Source of the DNA: Actibacterium sp.
Lineage (GTDB): Bacteria; Pseudomonadota; Alphaproteobacteria; Rhodobacterales; Rhodobacteraceae
Reading direction: 5' to 3'
Assembly (NCBI GenBank): GCA_016278325.1
Contig: JADQCB010000007.1
Coordinates: forward strand, 1 to 64,000
Length of the DNA stretch: 64,000 nucleotides
Of the stretch, positions 38,636 through 48,134 are shown piece by piece. How positions within the stretch are numbered: position 1 is the stretch's first letter; each line of letters opens with the position of its first letter. The translations under genes and the position numbers were made by a program. Under the pieces are notes generated by a model. That model was given only the letters and a program-made list of their open reading frames with translations. It did no database searches and was not told the origin of the DNA.

Positions 38636-38656
38636 CGGCCTGCGCTTCGCGGGCCG
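38636..38656. repeat. 9-bp hairpin between coxG and the ABC binding-protein gene
   Basis: CGGCCTGCG at 38636-38644 pairs with CGCGGGCCG at 38648-38656 with one G-U and a 3-base loop. It lies in a 230-bp spacer without a gene. No T-run follows, so it may be a leader structure of the transporter operon or a 3' end of the cox transcript. Confidence 0.3.
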
Positions 38657-38703
38657 CGACAGGACAAGGCGGCGCAACGCCCCGGACATGCAGGGAGAGA
38701 GAC

Positions 38704-39831
38704 ATGAGGAAACTATTCATTGCGGCAGCCCTCAGCGCGCTTGCCGGCGCGGCAGGGGCCGAGGTCAAGGTCGGCATGATCACGACCCTGTCCGGCGGCG
38801 GCGCCGGCCTTGGTATCGACGTGCGCGACGGCTTCATGCTGGCGATCGAACAGTCGGGCCGCGACGATATCGAAGTGGTGATCGAGGACGATCAGCGAAA
38901 GCCCGGCATTGCCGTGCAACTTGCCGACAAGATGATCCAGAGCGACAAGGTCGACGTTCTGACCGGCATCATCTGGTCGAACCTTGCCATGGCGGTGGTT
39001 CCCGCGGCGACGGCGCAGGGGGTGTTCTATCTCTCGCCCAACGCCGGACCCTCGCAACTGGCCGGCGCGGGCTGTCATCCCAACTATTTCAACGTCGCCT
39101 GGCAGAACGACAACCTGCACGAGGCCGCCGGCGCCTATGCCAATTCGGCCGGTTACGAGAACAGCTTCCTGATGGCGCCGAACTATCCGGCCGGACGGGA
39201 CGCGCTGACCGGCTACAAGCGCATGTTCGAGGGCGACCTGGCCGGAGAGGTCTATACCAAGCTGGGCCAGACCGACTATGCCGCCGAGATCGCGCAGATC
39301 CGCGCCTCGGGGGCCGACAGCGTCTATTTCTTCCTGCCCGGCGGCATGGGAATCTCGTTTCTGAAACAATACGCCAACAGCGGCGTCGAGATTCCGGTCG
39401 TGGGGCCGGCGTTCAGCTTCGATCAGGGGATCCTGCAGGCCGTGGGCGAAGCGGCGCTTGGCGTGGTGAACACGTCGCAATGGTCCAAGGACATCGACAA
39501 TCCGACGAACCTGGCCTTCGTGAAAGCCTTCCAGGCCGAATATGGCCGTCTGCCCTCGCTTTACGCAAGCCAGGGCTTCGATACGGCGAACCTTCTTCTT
39601 TCGGCGCTGGAAAAGGCCGACCCGTCGGATCCGGACGCCTTCCGCGCGGCATTGATGGAGGCTGATTTCGACAGCACCCGCGGCAAGTTCCGGTTCGGGC
39701 CGAACCATCATCCGATCCAGACGATCTATGCCCGAAAGGTCGTGAAGGAGGGCGATGTCTATACCAACAAGATCATCGGCGTGGCATTGAAGGACCATGC
39801 GGACGCCTATGCGGACGAGTGCAAGATGTAA
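38704..39831 (+). CDS. Branched-chain-amino-acid-type ABC transporter substrate-binding protein
   Basis: This 375-residue periplasmic protein belongs to the LivK-like type I binding-protein family. A Sec signal occupies residues 1-19 (RKLFIAAALSALAGAAGA), and the mature part begins EVKVGMITTLSGGGAGLGID. The C-terminus has the usual GKFRFGPNHHPIQTIYARKV. Substrate is unknown: members bind branched-chain amino acids, amides, urea or aromatic acids. It leads a five-gene operon with complete permease and ATPase pairs. The ribosome site is GGGAGAG. Confidence 0.9.
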   Translation: MRKLFIAAALSALAGAAGAEVKVGMITTLSGGGAGLGIDVRDGFMLAIEQSGRDDIEVVIEDDQRKPGIAVQLADKMIQSDKVDVLTGIIWSNLAMAVVPAATAQGVFYLSPNAGPSQLAGAGCHPNYFNVAWQNDNLHEAAGAYANSAGYENSFLMAPNYPAGRDALTGYKRMFEGDLAGEVYTKLGQTDYAAEIAQIRASGADSVYFFLPGGMGISFLKQYANSGVEIPVVGPAFSFDQGILQAVGEAALGVVNTSQWSKDIDNPTNLAFVKAFQAEYGRLPSLYASQGFDTANLLLSALEKADPSDPDAFRAALMEADFDSTRGKFRFGPNHHPIQTIYARKVVKEGDVYTNKIIGVALKDHADAYADECKM

Positions 39832-39844
39832 TGCAGGCAGGTGC

Positions 39845-39868
39845 GGGCCCCGGGGTGTTCCGGGGTCC
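39845..39868 (+). promoter_or_regulatory. Intercistronic hairpin between binding-protein and permease genes
   Basis: The arm at 39845-39853 pairs with 39860-39868 (9 bp, one G-U, 6-base loop). Hairpins here commonly stabilise the upstream mRNA and keep the binding protein more abundant than the membrane subunits. No T-run follows, so read-through is expected. Confidence 0.5.
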
Positions 39869-39902
39869 GCCGCGATTGCAACGAGACCGGACCGCCCGCC
39901 AT

Positions 39903-40823
39903 ATGTCAGCCATCCTGATCGTCGAGCAGATCCTGAACGGGCTTCAGTTCGGGGTCATGCTGTTTCTCATGGCCGCGGGTCTGACGCTGATCTTCGGGGT
40001 CATGGGGCTGATCAATCTTGCGCATGGGTCGCTTTACATGATTGGGGCTTTCGTGGCGGCAGCCGTCGCCGGGGCGACCGGATCGTTCCTTCTGGCGATG
40101 ATCTGCGCGCTGGTCGCGGCGGCGGTGGCCGGTGCAATTGTCGAGATCGTGGTGATACGGCGCCTTTACGCGGCCGAGCACCTGGACCAGGTGCTGGCGA
40201 CCTTCGCCCTGATTCTGATCTTCTCGGAAGGAACGCGGTGGGTTTTCGGATCCTTCCCGATGTATCTCGAAATTCCCGACTATCTTTCCGGCGCCGTGAC
40301 CCTGCCGGGTGGCATTCAGTATCCGCTTTATCGCGTGATGCTGATCGGCGCGGGGCTGGCCGTGGGGCTGGGCTTGTGGGCCCTGATCGAGCATACGCGG
40401 ATCGGGATCCGGATCCGTGCCGGTGAGAACGACCGCGAGATGGTCGCCGCGCTGGGCGTCGACATTTCGCGCCTCTACACGCTGGTCTTCGCGCTGGGCG
40501 CGGCGCTGGCCGGGCTTTCCGGCGCGATGGTGGGTGCCATCCAGTCGGTCCAGGTCGGCATGGGCGAGCCGGTTCTGATCCTGGCCTTCGTGGTCATCGT
40601 GATCGGCGGGATCGGGTCGATCCGGGGGGCCCTTGTCGGGGCGCTGCTTGTCGGGCTGACCGACACGCTGGGCGGGGTTTTTCTGCCCGAGCTGTTCAAG
40701 CTTTTCATGGCGCCGGCCGCGGCCACGTCGGTCGGGTCGGCCCTGGCGTCGATGTCGATCTACATCGTGATGAGCCTGGTGCTGATCTGGCGGCCCACGG
40801 GGCTGTTCGGGGGGCGCGCGTGA
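39903..40823 (+). CDS. LivH-type ABC transporter permease
   Basis: The 306-residue inner membrane permease has the family stretch FGVMGLINLAHGSLYMIGAF near the N-terminus and VIGGIGSIRGALVGALLVGL near the C-terminus, with about eight membrane helices. I start at the ATG at 39903 (SAILIVEQILNGLQFGVML), since the longer frame runs through the intercistronic hairpin. It shares GTGA with the start of the next permease gene. Confidence 0.92.
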   Translation: MSAILIVEQILNGLQFGVMLFLMAAGLTLIFGVMGLINLAHGSLYMIGAFVAAAVAGATGSFLLAMICALVAAAVAGAIVEIVVIRRLYAAEHLDQVLATFALILIFSEGTRWVFGSFPMYLEIPDYLSGAVTLPGGIQYPLYRVMLIGAGLAVGLGLWALIEHTRIGIRIRAGENDREMVAALGVDISRLYTLVFALGAALAGLSGAMVGAIQSVQVGMGEPVLILAFVVIVIGGIGSIRGALVGALLVGLTDTLGGVFLPELFKLFMAPAAATSVGSALASMSIYIVMSLVLIWRPTGLFGGRA

Positions 40824-41803
40824 TCGCTGAGCGTCATGTCAACCTGGCCCTTGTCCTGGGTCTGATCGTGGTGCCGTCATGGGCGCTGGCGGCGGACGAG
40901 CCCTTTACCATCACCCTTGCGACACGGGCCGTCATCCTGGCGCTGGCCGCCGTCGGCCTGAACATCGCCCTGGGGATCGGCGGGCTGGTAAGCCTGGGCC
41001 ATGCCGCGTTTTTCGGCATCGGCGGCTATGTCATGGGCATCCTCGCCTATCATGCCCAGACCTTCACGCCGCTCGATCTCGGGGCCTTCTCGATCGCCGG
41101 GACAAAGGCAATGCCGGTGATCTGGCTGGCGGCGATTGTCCTGTCGGCGTTCGTCGCGGCGGTAATCGGGGCGCTCAGCCTGCGCACAAGCGGTGTCTAT
41201 TTCATCATGATCACGCTCGCCTTCGGGCAAATGTTCTATTATTTCGCGGTCTCCTGGCGCAGCTATGGCGGCGCGGACGGGATGTCGATCTATGTGCGCA
41301 ACAGCTTTCCGGGGCTCGATACGCTGGTGCCGATCCAGTTCTTCGCGTTATGCCTCGTCCTGCTCGGCCTTGTCCTTTACTTGAACGCCCGGCTGGTCCG
41401 GTCGCGATTCGGCCTTGCGCTGGATGCGGCGCGGCAGGTGCCGCTGCGGGTCCGGACGGTTGGCCTTGACCCGCTGCGGCTGAAACTGGCGGCTTTCGTC
41501 CTCTCGGGCGCCGTCACAGGGCTGGCCGGGGCGCTTTATGCCGATCTCAACCGCTTCGTCAGCCCGGCGATGTTCAGCTGGCAGTTTTCCGGCGAAATCA
41601 TGGTGCTTGTGATTCTGGGCGGCACGGGCCGGCTTTTCGGTCCGGTGCTGGGCGCGGTCGTCTTCGTCGCGCTGGAGCATTTCCTGGGCGGTCTGACCGA
41701 CTTCTGGCAGATCTATCTGGGCATCATTCTTCTGCTGATCGTTCTCTTTGCGCGCGGCGGGATCATCGGTCTGTTGTGCGGCAAGAGGGGGTTGCATGAC
41801 TGA
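40820..41803 (+). CDS. LivM-type ABC transporter permease
   Basis: The 327-residue permease starts with GTG overlapping the previous stop. It has LNIALGIGGLVSLGHAAFFG, then IGALSLRTSGVYFIMITLAF, and the EAA-like loop VILGGTGRLFGPVLGA, all typical of LivM. About nine membrane helices are visible. It forms the heteromeric channel with the LivH-type protein. Confidence 0.92.
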   Translation: MIAERHVNLALVLGLIVVPSWALAADEPFTITLATRAVILALAAVGLNIALGIGGLVSLGHAAFFGIGGYVMGILAYHAQTFTPLDLGAFSIAGTKAMPVIWLAAIVLSAFVAAVIGALSLRTSGVYFIMITLAFGQMFYYFAVSWRSYGGADGMSIYVRNSFPGLDTLVPIQFFALCLVLLGLVLYLNARLVRSRFGLALDAARQVPLRVRTVGLDPLRLKLAAFVLSGAVTGLAGALYADLNRFVSPAMFSWQFSGEIMVLVILGGTGRLFGPVLGAVVFVALEHFLGGLTDFWQIYLGIILLLIVLFARGGIIGLLCGKRGLHD

Positions 41804-42541
41804 GCCGGTGCTGGAAACCCGCAACCTTTCGAAGCGTTTCGGTGCGCTGACCGCAAGCGACGACATCTCGATCGACCTGCGCGCGGGCGAGATTCACGCG
41901 GTGATCGGCCCGAACGGCGCGGGGAAAACGACGCTGATCCACCAGATCTGTGGCGAGTTGCGGCCCGATGCGGGCGAGATCAGGCTTCTGGGGCAGGACG
42001 TGACACGGCTGGGCACGGCGGCACGGGCGCGGGCCGGATTGGGGCGCACCTTTCAGGTCTCGGCGCTTGCGATGGAAGACACGGTTCTTCAGAACGCCGT
42101 CCTGGGGGCGCTTGGCGCGTCGGGCCGGCCCTGGGGATTCTGGCGCCCGGTCCTGAACGACCGTGCGTTGCGGACGCGCGCACAAGAGGCTTTGCACCGC
42201 GTTGGCCTTGACGAGATGATGGCGGCGCCCTGTGCCGCGCTGAGCCATGGCCAGCGGCGCCAGCTGGAGGTGGCCGTGGCGCTGACTTTGCAGCCAAGGG
42301 CCTTCATCATGGACGAGCCCATGGCGGGGCTTGGCACGGAAGGCTCGAAGCGGCTGACGGGCTTGCTCGACGGGCTGCGCGCCCAGGCGCCGATCCTGCT
42401 GGTCGAACACGACATGGACGCGGTGTTCGCATTGGCAGACCGGATCAGCGTGCTGGTCTATGGCCGGGTGATTGCCACCGGAAGGGTGGATGAAATCCGC
42501 GCCAATCCCGAGGTGCGCCAGGCCTATCTGGGAGAAGACGC

Positions 42542-42545
<4 letters not shown>
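41796..42545 (+). CDS. LivG-type ABC transporter ATP-binding protein
   Basis: The 249-residue ATPase has Walker A GPNGAGKT, the signature LSHGQRRQLEVAVALTLQP and Walker B AFIMDEPMAGLG, the last being the MAGL form typical of LivG. The ATG at 41796 overlaps livM-type by 8 bp and has AGAGGGG upstream; extending the frame to 41748 is not supported. Confidence 0.92.
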
Positions 42546-43228
<683 letters not shown>

Positions 43229-43278
43229 TCGCGGGAGAACCAAGCCCGCCTGCGCGACCGACCCCCGCCCGAACGCTT

Positions 43279-43809
43279 TTATGGGTCCACGTTGCCGCTG
43301 AAATCCGCCTTCGGCTTCTTCGTCCAGGTGACATCCAGTTCGACATCGGCCGCGCGCATCAGGTTCATGACCGGGCAGCGGAACTCGACATTCTTTTCGA
43401 GCTGCCGAAAACGCTTGTCGTCCTCGTCGGTATATACGACGATTTCGAGCGTCGCCTTCTCGAAGAACGGGCGCACGCCCGGAACGCCCTTGGGGCCGCG
43501 CACGTCGATCTGGCTCTGGCAGGCGAACTCGACCCCGGCATAGTCGAAGCCCATGGCCTTGGCGACGCCGTTGATGATCACACCGTCGCAGCCCACCAGC
43601 GCCACCAGCACGGTTTCAAGCGGCGATGGCCCGGTGTTCGTGCCCCCCATGCTGTCGGGCTCATCGGTGAACACCGGGGCAAAGTCGCGCACCTGGATCT
43701 TCGTGCGCGTGCCCGCGGCATTGACCCCTTTCACATGACGCACACCGATTTTCTGCGTCTTGGGGTCGATCGAGGGTTCGATGATGTCTTCGTCGATAAG
43801 AGAGCTCAT
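43279..43809 (-). CDS. OsmC-family protein
   Basis: The 176-residue protein has the OsmC/Ohr fold with both conserved cysteines: VGCDGVII and FRCPVMNLM. OsmC and Ohr reduce organic hydroperoxides, but many family members are unstudied and may act on other thiol-reactive compounds. It begins at the ATG at 43809, overlapping the permease stop as ATGA with AAAGGA upstream, so it is translated as the last gene of the leftward transporter operon. Its coupling to that operon is unusual for a plain stress enzyme. Confidence 0.88.
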   Translation of the reverse strand: MSSLIDEDIIEPSIDPKTQKIGVRHVKGVNAAGTRTKIQVRDFAPVFTDEPDSMGGTNTGPSPLETVLVALVGCDGVIINGVAKAMGFDYAGVEFACQSQIDVRGPKGVPGVRPFFEKATLEIVVYTDEDDKRFRQLEKNVEFRCPVMNLMRAADVELDVTWTKKPKADFSGNVDP

Positions 43810-44567
43810 GATTGGTCCTTTGCTCGCCAACGCAGGAGATAGTTTTCGGCCCGGTCGAGGATCGTGTTCAGCAGCATCACCACGACCATCAGCACCAGGA
43901 TTCCGGCCATGGTGCCGGGCGTGTTCAGGCTCGACGTGGTTTCCATCAGCCGATAGCCCAGCCCGCCGATCGAGGCGATGAACTCGGCCACGACCGCCGC
44001 CACCAGCGCCTGCGGGATCGAGATCCGCAGCCCGGCGATGATCCAGGGCGAGGCGTTGGGAAGCGTGACCTTCATGAACAGCTGCCAGCGGTTCGCCCCC
44101 AGCACCCGCGCGACACTTTTCAGGTCCACATCGGCCGCGCGCACGCCTTCATAGGTGTTGAAGAAGACCAGCATGAAGGTCATCATCGCCGCCATCATGA
44201 TCTTCGAGGTCATCGCGATGCCGAACCACAGGATGAAGATCGGCGCCAGCGCGATCCGCGGGATGCCGTAGATCGCCATGATATAGGGCCGCAGGATCAT
44301 CGCGATGGTTTCCGACTGGGCCAGAAGCAGCCCGATGAACAGCCCCGCCAACGCGCCCAGGACATAGCCATAGGCCGTTGCCTGGAATGTAAGCGCCATG
44401 TCCGACAATAATTGGCCAGACAGGATGCTTTTCCACAGATAGGCCGAGATCTCGGAAGGTTGCGACAGCCAGAAGCTGTCGAATGTCCAGCCCGAGAAGA
44501 TTTCCCAGGCGCCAAGCAGGCCGATGCCCACCAGAATGCGCCAGTAAATGATGGTCGATGTATTCAT
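43806..44567 (-). CDS. SsuC/TauC-type ABC transporter permease
   Basis: The 253-residue permease has about six membrane helices and the BPD-type signature EGVRAADVDLKSVARVLGAN followed by RWQLFMKVTLPNASPWIIAG. This places it in the nitrate/sulfonate/taurine/NMT family. It shares a base with the ATPase stop (TGATG) and 4 bp with the OsmC gene, so expression is tightly coupled. Confidence 0.92.
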   Translation of the reverse strand: MNTSTIIYWRILVGIGLLGAWEIFSGWTFDSFWLSQPSEISAYLWKSILSGQLLSDMALTFQATAYGYVLGALAGLFIGLLLAQSETIAMILRPYIMAIYGIPRIALAPIFILWFGIAMTSKIMMAAMMTFMLVFFNTYEGVRAADVDLKSVARVLGANRWQLFMKVTLPNASPWIIAGLRISIPQALVAAVVAEFIASIGGLGYRLMETTSSLNTPGTMAGILVLMVVVMLLNTILDRAENYLLRWRAKDQS

Positions 44568-45424
44568 CAGCCGCCGTCGCCTCCGCGCATTTCCTCGGCA
44601 AGATGTTCCCAGACCTCGTCGAAGAGGCGCCGGAAATCCGAATGTGTGTTGATCGTATAGACGTCGCGGGGATGGCCCAGCGGCACCTCGACCACTTCGC
44701 GGATGCGTCCCGGCCGCGCGCTCATCACCGCGCAGCGGTCGCCCAGCGTGATCGCCTCGGCCAGGTCATGCGTGATGAACATGAAGGTGGTCTCGGGGCG
44801 TTCCTCGCGAAGCTGCATCAGCAGATCCTGAAGGTTGAGCCGGGTCTGCGCATCCAGCGGGCCGAAGGGTTCGTCCAGCAGGATGACCTCGGGTTCGTAG
44901 GCCAGGGTTCGCACGATGTTCACCCGCTGGCGCATGCCGCCGGACAGTTCGTGGCGATAGTGATTCTCGAACCCGTCGAGCCCGACCCGCTTGAGAAGTT
45001 CGCGCCCGCGGTCTTCGCGCTCTGACCGGTTGCCGATCCCCCGGACTTCCAGTCCGAAAGTCACGTTCTCGATCACCGTCCGCCAGGGGAACAGGTTGTC
45101 GGCCTGCGTGACATAGCCGATATTCCTGTTGACCCCGCGCGAGGGTTTGCCCTTGTAGAATTTCTCGCCCGCCGAGGGATCGAGAAGCCCGACGATCACA
45201 TTGAGAACCGTCGATTTGCCGCAGCCCGACGGCCCCACGACGGTGACGAATTCGCCCTCGCAGACCGTCAGGTCGATTCCCTTCAGCGCCACGATCTCGC
45301 CGCGGTCCGAGTGAAAGACCCGATCGACGCCTTTCAGCTCGATCACGGGCTGGCCGATACTGGGCTGGAATGCGCGGTCGGGGGCGGCCGCGCCGCCCCC
45401 GGCATTGGTCCTGGCCATGCTCAT
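44567..45424 (-). CDS. SsuB/TauB-type ABC transporter ATP-binding protein
   Basis: The 285-residue ATPase has Walker A GPSGCGKST, the Q-loop phrase YVTQADNLFPWRTVIENV, the signature LSGGMRQRVNIVRTLAYEPE and Walker B VILLDEPFGPLD. It energises the adjacent permease. Its start overlaps the binding-protein stop by 4 bp. A 25-residue Ala/Gly-rich leader precedes the core domain, so an internal start is possible, but the overlap favours the first Met. Confidence 0.92.
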   Translation of the reverse strand: MSMARTNAGGGAAAPDRAFQPSIGQPVIELKGVDRVFHSDRGEIVALKGIDLTVCEGEFVTVVGPSGCGKSTVLNVIVGLLDPSAGEKFYKGKPSRGVNRNIGYVTQADNLFPWRTVIENVTFGLEVRGIGNRSEREDRGRELLKRVGLDGFENHYRHELSGGMRQRVNIVRTLAYEPEVILLDEPFGPLDAQTRLNLQDLLMQLREERPETTFMFITHDLAEAITLGDRCAVMSARPGRIREVVEVPLGHPRDVYTINTHSDFRRLFDEVWEHLAEEMRGGDGG

Positions 45425-46422
45425 TGCGGAATGAACTCCGCGGTGAAGGTGTCGAACAGCTGCTTTGCGCTGACCTGATCGGTCCGGCCGTCCAGAAGCA
45501 TGGTATTCTCGGCCATGTCCATGGTCACCCTGCCATCGGTGTTGAGCGCCTGCTGCACCGCCTCGATGCCGATTAGCATGGTCTCGGGGTCCACGCTTGC
45601 GAACGTGTCCTGCACCACCGCGCGCACCTCCTCGGGGGTGGATGCCGCGATTTCCTCGACCGCGCGATCCACGGCGCGCACCATCGCCGCGACGATCTCG
45701 GGATGGGCATCGGCATATTCGCGCGTCGTCAGGATCGATTCCATCATGAACGGGTCGATCGACGGATCGTCGCCGCGCGTATTGTCCACCCAGATGACGG
45801 CGCCGTGCCGTTGCGCCGCGATCTGGTAATGCGGCACCGAGATCGCGAAGCCGTCGATCGCACCCTGGTCGAGCGCCGAAAGCAGGTTCGGCGGCCCGCC
45901 GATGGCGACGATCTGCGCGTCATCTTCGCTCAGACCGCCCTGGCGCAACAGGTGGCGCACCTGCTTGTCGGTCAGCGAGCCGGGCCGGGTCATGCCGATC
46001 TTCAGCCCCTTGAGGGCGGCCAGGCGCTCTTTCAGCGGCGCATCGGGCGAGACGCCGGTGGCGGCGGCGGCCTCTTCGGAAAGGACCAGCCCGATCAGGT
46101 TGCGGTCATAGAAATTGTAGACGTTGACAATTTCACGCCCCGCGGCGATCGCGCCGATCTGGTATGTGCCGGCGGCCGCGTTGAACTGCACGTCGCCGGA
46201 AATCAGCGCCGTCAGGTCCGGGCCGCCGCCCCGCGTCGCGATCTGCTGCACATCCAGGCCTTCCTCTTCGAAGATCCCGGATGCCTTGGCATAGTCGATC
46301 GGCAGAAAGGCAAAGCTTGCCACGGCCTGGGTGATGCGCACCTCTTCCTGCGCCTGGGCTGCGGGGGACAGGCCCAGGCCCATCGTGGCAGCCGCGAGAG
46401 CCCCGATCAGTAGTTTCCTCAT
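45421..46422 (-). CDS. SsuA/TauA/NMT1-type ABC transporter substrate-binding protein
   Basis: The 333-residue periplasmic protein has a signal peptide (RKLLIGALAAATMGLGLSPA, cleaved near AQA) and the mature phrase FAFLPIDYAKASGIFEEEGL typical of NMT1/SsuA-like proteins. GLKIGMTRPGSLTDKQVRHLL is the second conserved block. Ligands in this family include sulfonates, taurine, pyrimidine precursors and aromatic acids. It lies 25 bp after the FAH-family gene in the same operon. Confidence 0.9.
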   Translation of the reverse strand: MRKLLIGALAAATMGLGLSPAAQAQEEVRITQAVASFAFLPIDYAKASGIFEEEGLDVQQIATRGGGPDLTALISGDVQFNAAAGTYQIGAIAAGREIVNVYNFYDRNLIGLVLSEEAAAATGVSPDAPLKERLAALKGLKIGMTRPGSLTDKQVRHLLRQGGLSEDDAQIVAIGGPPNLLSALDQGAIDGFAISVPHYQIAAQRHGAVIWVDNTRGDDPSIDPFMMESILTTREYADAHPEIVAAMVRAVDRAVEEIAASTPEEVRAVVQDTFASVDPETMLIGIEAVQQALNTDGRVTMDMAENTMLLDGRTDQVSAKQLFDTFTAEFIPQ

Positions 46423-46447
46423 TTTCTCCTCCCTTGCGTTTTCCCGG

Positions 46448-47305
46448 TCACTCGACCGGGTTTTCCAGCGTGCCGAGACCGGTGATTGTCACGCACATGC
46501 TGTCGCCCGCCTTCAGGTATTTCGGCGGGGTAAAGCCGATTCCGACGCCGGCCGGCGTGCCGGTCGCGATGATGTCGCCCGGCAGCAGCGTGCCGGTGGC
46601 CGTCAGCGTTTCGATCAGGGTCGGAATGTCGAACACCATGTCCTTCACGATGGCCCTCTGACGCTCCTCGCCGTTGACCGTGGTGACCAGTTCCATCGCA
46701 TCGACATCGCCGATCTCGTCGGCGGTCGCGATCCACGGCCCCATCGGGCAGAACGTATCCACACCCTTGCCGATAACCCACTGGTTGTGCTTCTTCTGCA
46801 ACTCGCGCGAGGTGACATCGTTCACGATGACGTAGCCATAGACATGGTCATAGGCATCGGCCTTCTTCACGCGCTGCGCCTTCTTGCCGATCACCACGCC
46901 CAGTTCGCCCTCGTAATCGACCGAACCGGTCGGATCGAGCGACGCCTTGACCACGGCGCCGGGTCCGACGACCGATGTCATCGCCTTGCTGAAAACCACC
47001 GGGTTCGAGGGCACCTCTTCCCTGGCGCTGGAGTCGAAGCCGGAGCCGAAGAATTCCGCGGCGTGGGCGTAATAGTTCTTGCCGACGCAAAGGATGTCGC
47101 GCCGGGGTTCGGGGATCGGGGCCAGAAGCCTGACATCCGCCCGCGGGAGCCGCGTGATCGCGGTGAACGGCCCCGCATCCCCGGCTCGAACCCGGCCCAG
47201 AACCCAGCCCGATGCGTCCGGGCCATCGTCGCAGACCGTGACCTCGTCGCCCGCCAGGCAGCCGGCCTTCACACGTCCCTCATGTTCAAAAGTGATCAGT
47301 TTCAT
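46448..47305 (-). CDS. Fumarylacetoacetate hydrolase (FAH) family protein
   Basis: The 285-residue enzyme has the FAH catalytic core: ILCVGKNYYAHAAEFF, the metal-binding DYEGELGVVIGKKA, YGYVIVNDVTSRELQKKH and DIIATGTPAGVGIGF. The family cleaves or hydrates/decarboxylates acylpyruvates and related beta-diketo acids using Mg2+ or Mn2+. As the first gene of the operon it implies that the transported compound is broken down to, or is, a keto acid. It is divergent from a GntR-type regulator. Confidence 0.9.
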   Translation of the reverse strand: MKLITFEHEGRVKAGCLAGDEVTVCDDGPDASGWVLGRVRAGDAGPFTAITRLPRADVRLLAPIPEPRRDILCVGKNYYAHAAEFFGSGFDSSAREEVPSNPVVFSKAMTSVVGPGAVVKASLDPTGSVDYEGELGVVIGKKAQRVKKADAYDHVYGYVIVNDVTSRELQKKHNQWVIGKGVDTFCPMGPWIATADEIGDVDAMELVTTVNGEERQRAIVKDMVFDIPTLIETLTATGTLLPGDIIATGTPAGVGIGFTPPKYLKAGDSMCVTITGLGTLENPVE

Positions 47306-47325
47306 TCTGTCGCCGATTTATTGTT

Positions 47326-47390
47326 TTGTCGATGATTTCAGGAAACACATTGAAAACGGACTTGTCAATATATCCATTTTAACTGATCAT
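47326..47390. promoter_or_regulatory. Divergent promoter region of FAH operon and gntR, with direct repeats
   Basis: TTGTCGATGATT at 47326 and TTGTCAATATAT at 47362 form a direct repeat 36 bp apart in an AT-rich stretch. For gntR, TTGTCA at 47362-47367 and GATCAT at 47385-47390 are 17 bp apart (5/6 and 4/6 to consensus). The same region on the other strand offers TTGACA. A GntR protein bound here could control both directions. Confidence 0.4.
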
Positions 47391-47438
47391 GGAATCGTGC
47401 AGGGCGCGTGAAGGCTGCCGAAAGGGTTCGAGGAAATA

Positions 47439-48134
47439 ATGTCTTTTCAGGATGTTGATGAAGATCGCGGCATGACCTTGGCGGAAACCGTTTATGGCCG
47501 CTTGCGCTCTGACATCATCTCGGGCGAGCGGGCGCCGGAAGAACGGCTGCGCATCGAGCGACTCTCCAGGCTTTATGGAATCGGCCCGACTCCGCTGCGC
47601 GAGGCGTTGCAGCGGCTTTGCGCCGACGGGCTGGTCTGGTCGCGCGGCAATCGCGGCTTCGCGGTGGCGCCGCTTGATGTCGCCGAGTTCATGGATCTCA
47701 ACATCGCGCGCAAGGCGGTCGAGACCGAGGCCGTGTCCCTGTCGATCCGGAACGGTGGCGACGAATGGGAATCGGGCGTTGTCGCCACCTTCTACCGGCT
47801 GGAAAAGCAGGACCGGGCCCTGGTCGAACACCCCGAGGAGGCGCTCGATTCCTGGGAGATGGCCAATGCCGCTTTCCACCGGGCCACCGTGGCGGCCTGC
47901 GGATCACGCTGGCTGCTCAAGGTTCGGGCCCGTCTTCATGACCAATGCGAACGCTATCGCCGCGCATCGGTCGATCTGCGGCGGGCAGAGCGCGACCTGG
48001 CGGCCGAGCACCGGGCGATCCGCGACGCGGTGCTCGACCGCGACGAGGCTGCTGCGCGCAAGCTGATCGGCCAGCATTTCGACACCACCGCGCGGATGCT
48101 GTCCGAGGAGATGCGTCAGGGCCAGGGCGCTTGA
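47439..48134 (+). CDS. GntR-family regulator with FCD effector domain
   Basis: The 231-residue regulator has the GntR winged helix (AETVYGRLRSDIISGERAPE, then IGPTPLREALQRLCADGLV) and an all-helical C-terminal FCD domain with FHRATVAACGSRWL. FCD proteins bind metal and small organic acids. The divergent position makes the FAH/ABC/OsmC operon its probable target. Its stop overlaps the TTG start of the following gene, so the two are coupled. Residue 12 is an alternative Met start. Confidence 0.9.
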   Translation: MSFQDVDEDRGMTLAETVYGRLRSDIISGERAPEERLRIERLSRLYGIGPTPLREALQRLCADGLVWSRGNRGFAVAPLDVAEFMDLNIARKAVETEAVSLSIRNGGDEWESGVVATFYRLEKQDRALVEHPEEALDSWEMANAAFHRATVAACGSRWLLKVRARLHDQCERYRRASVDLRRAERDLAAEHRAIRDAVLDRDEAAARKLIGQHFDTTARMLSEEMRQGQGA

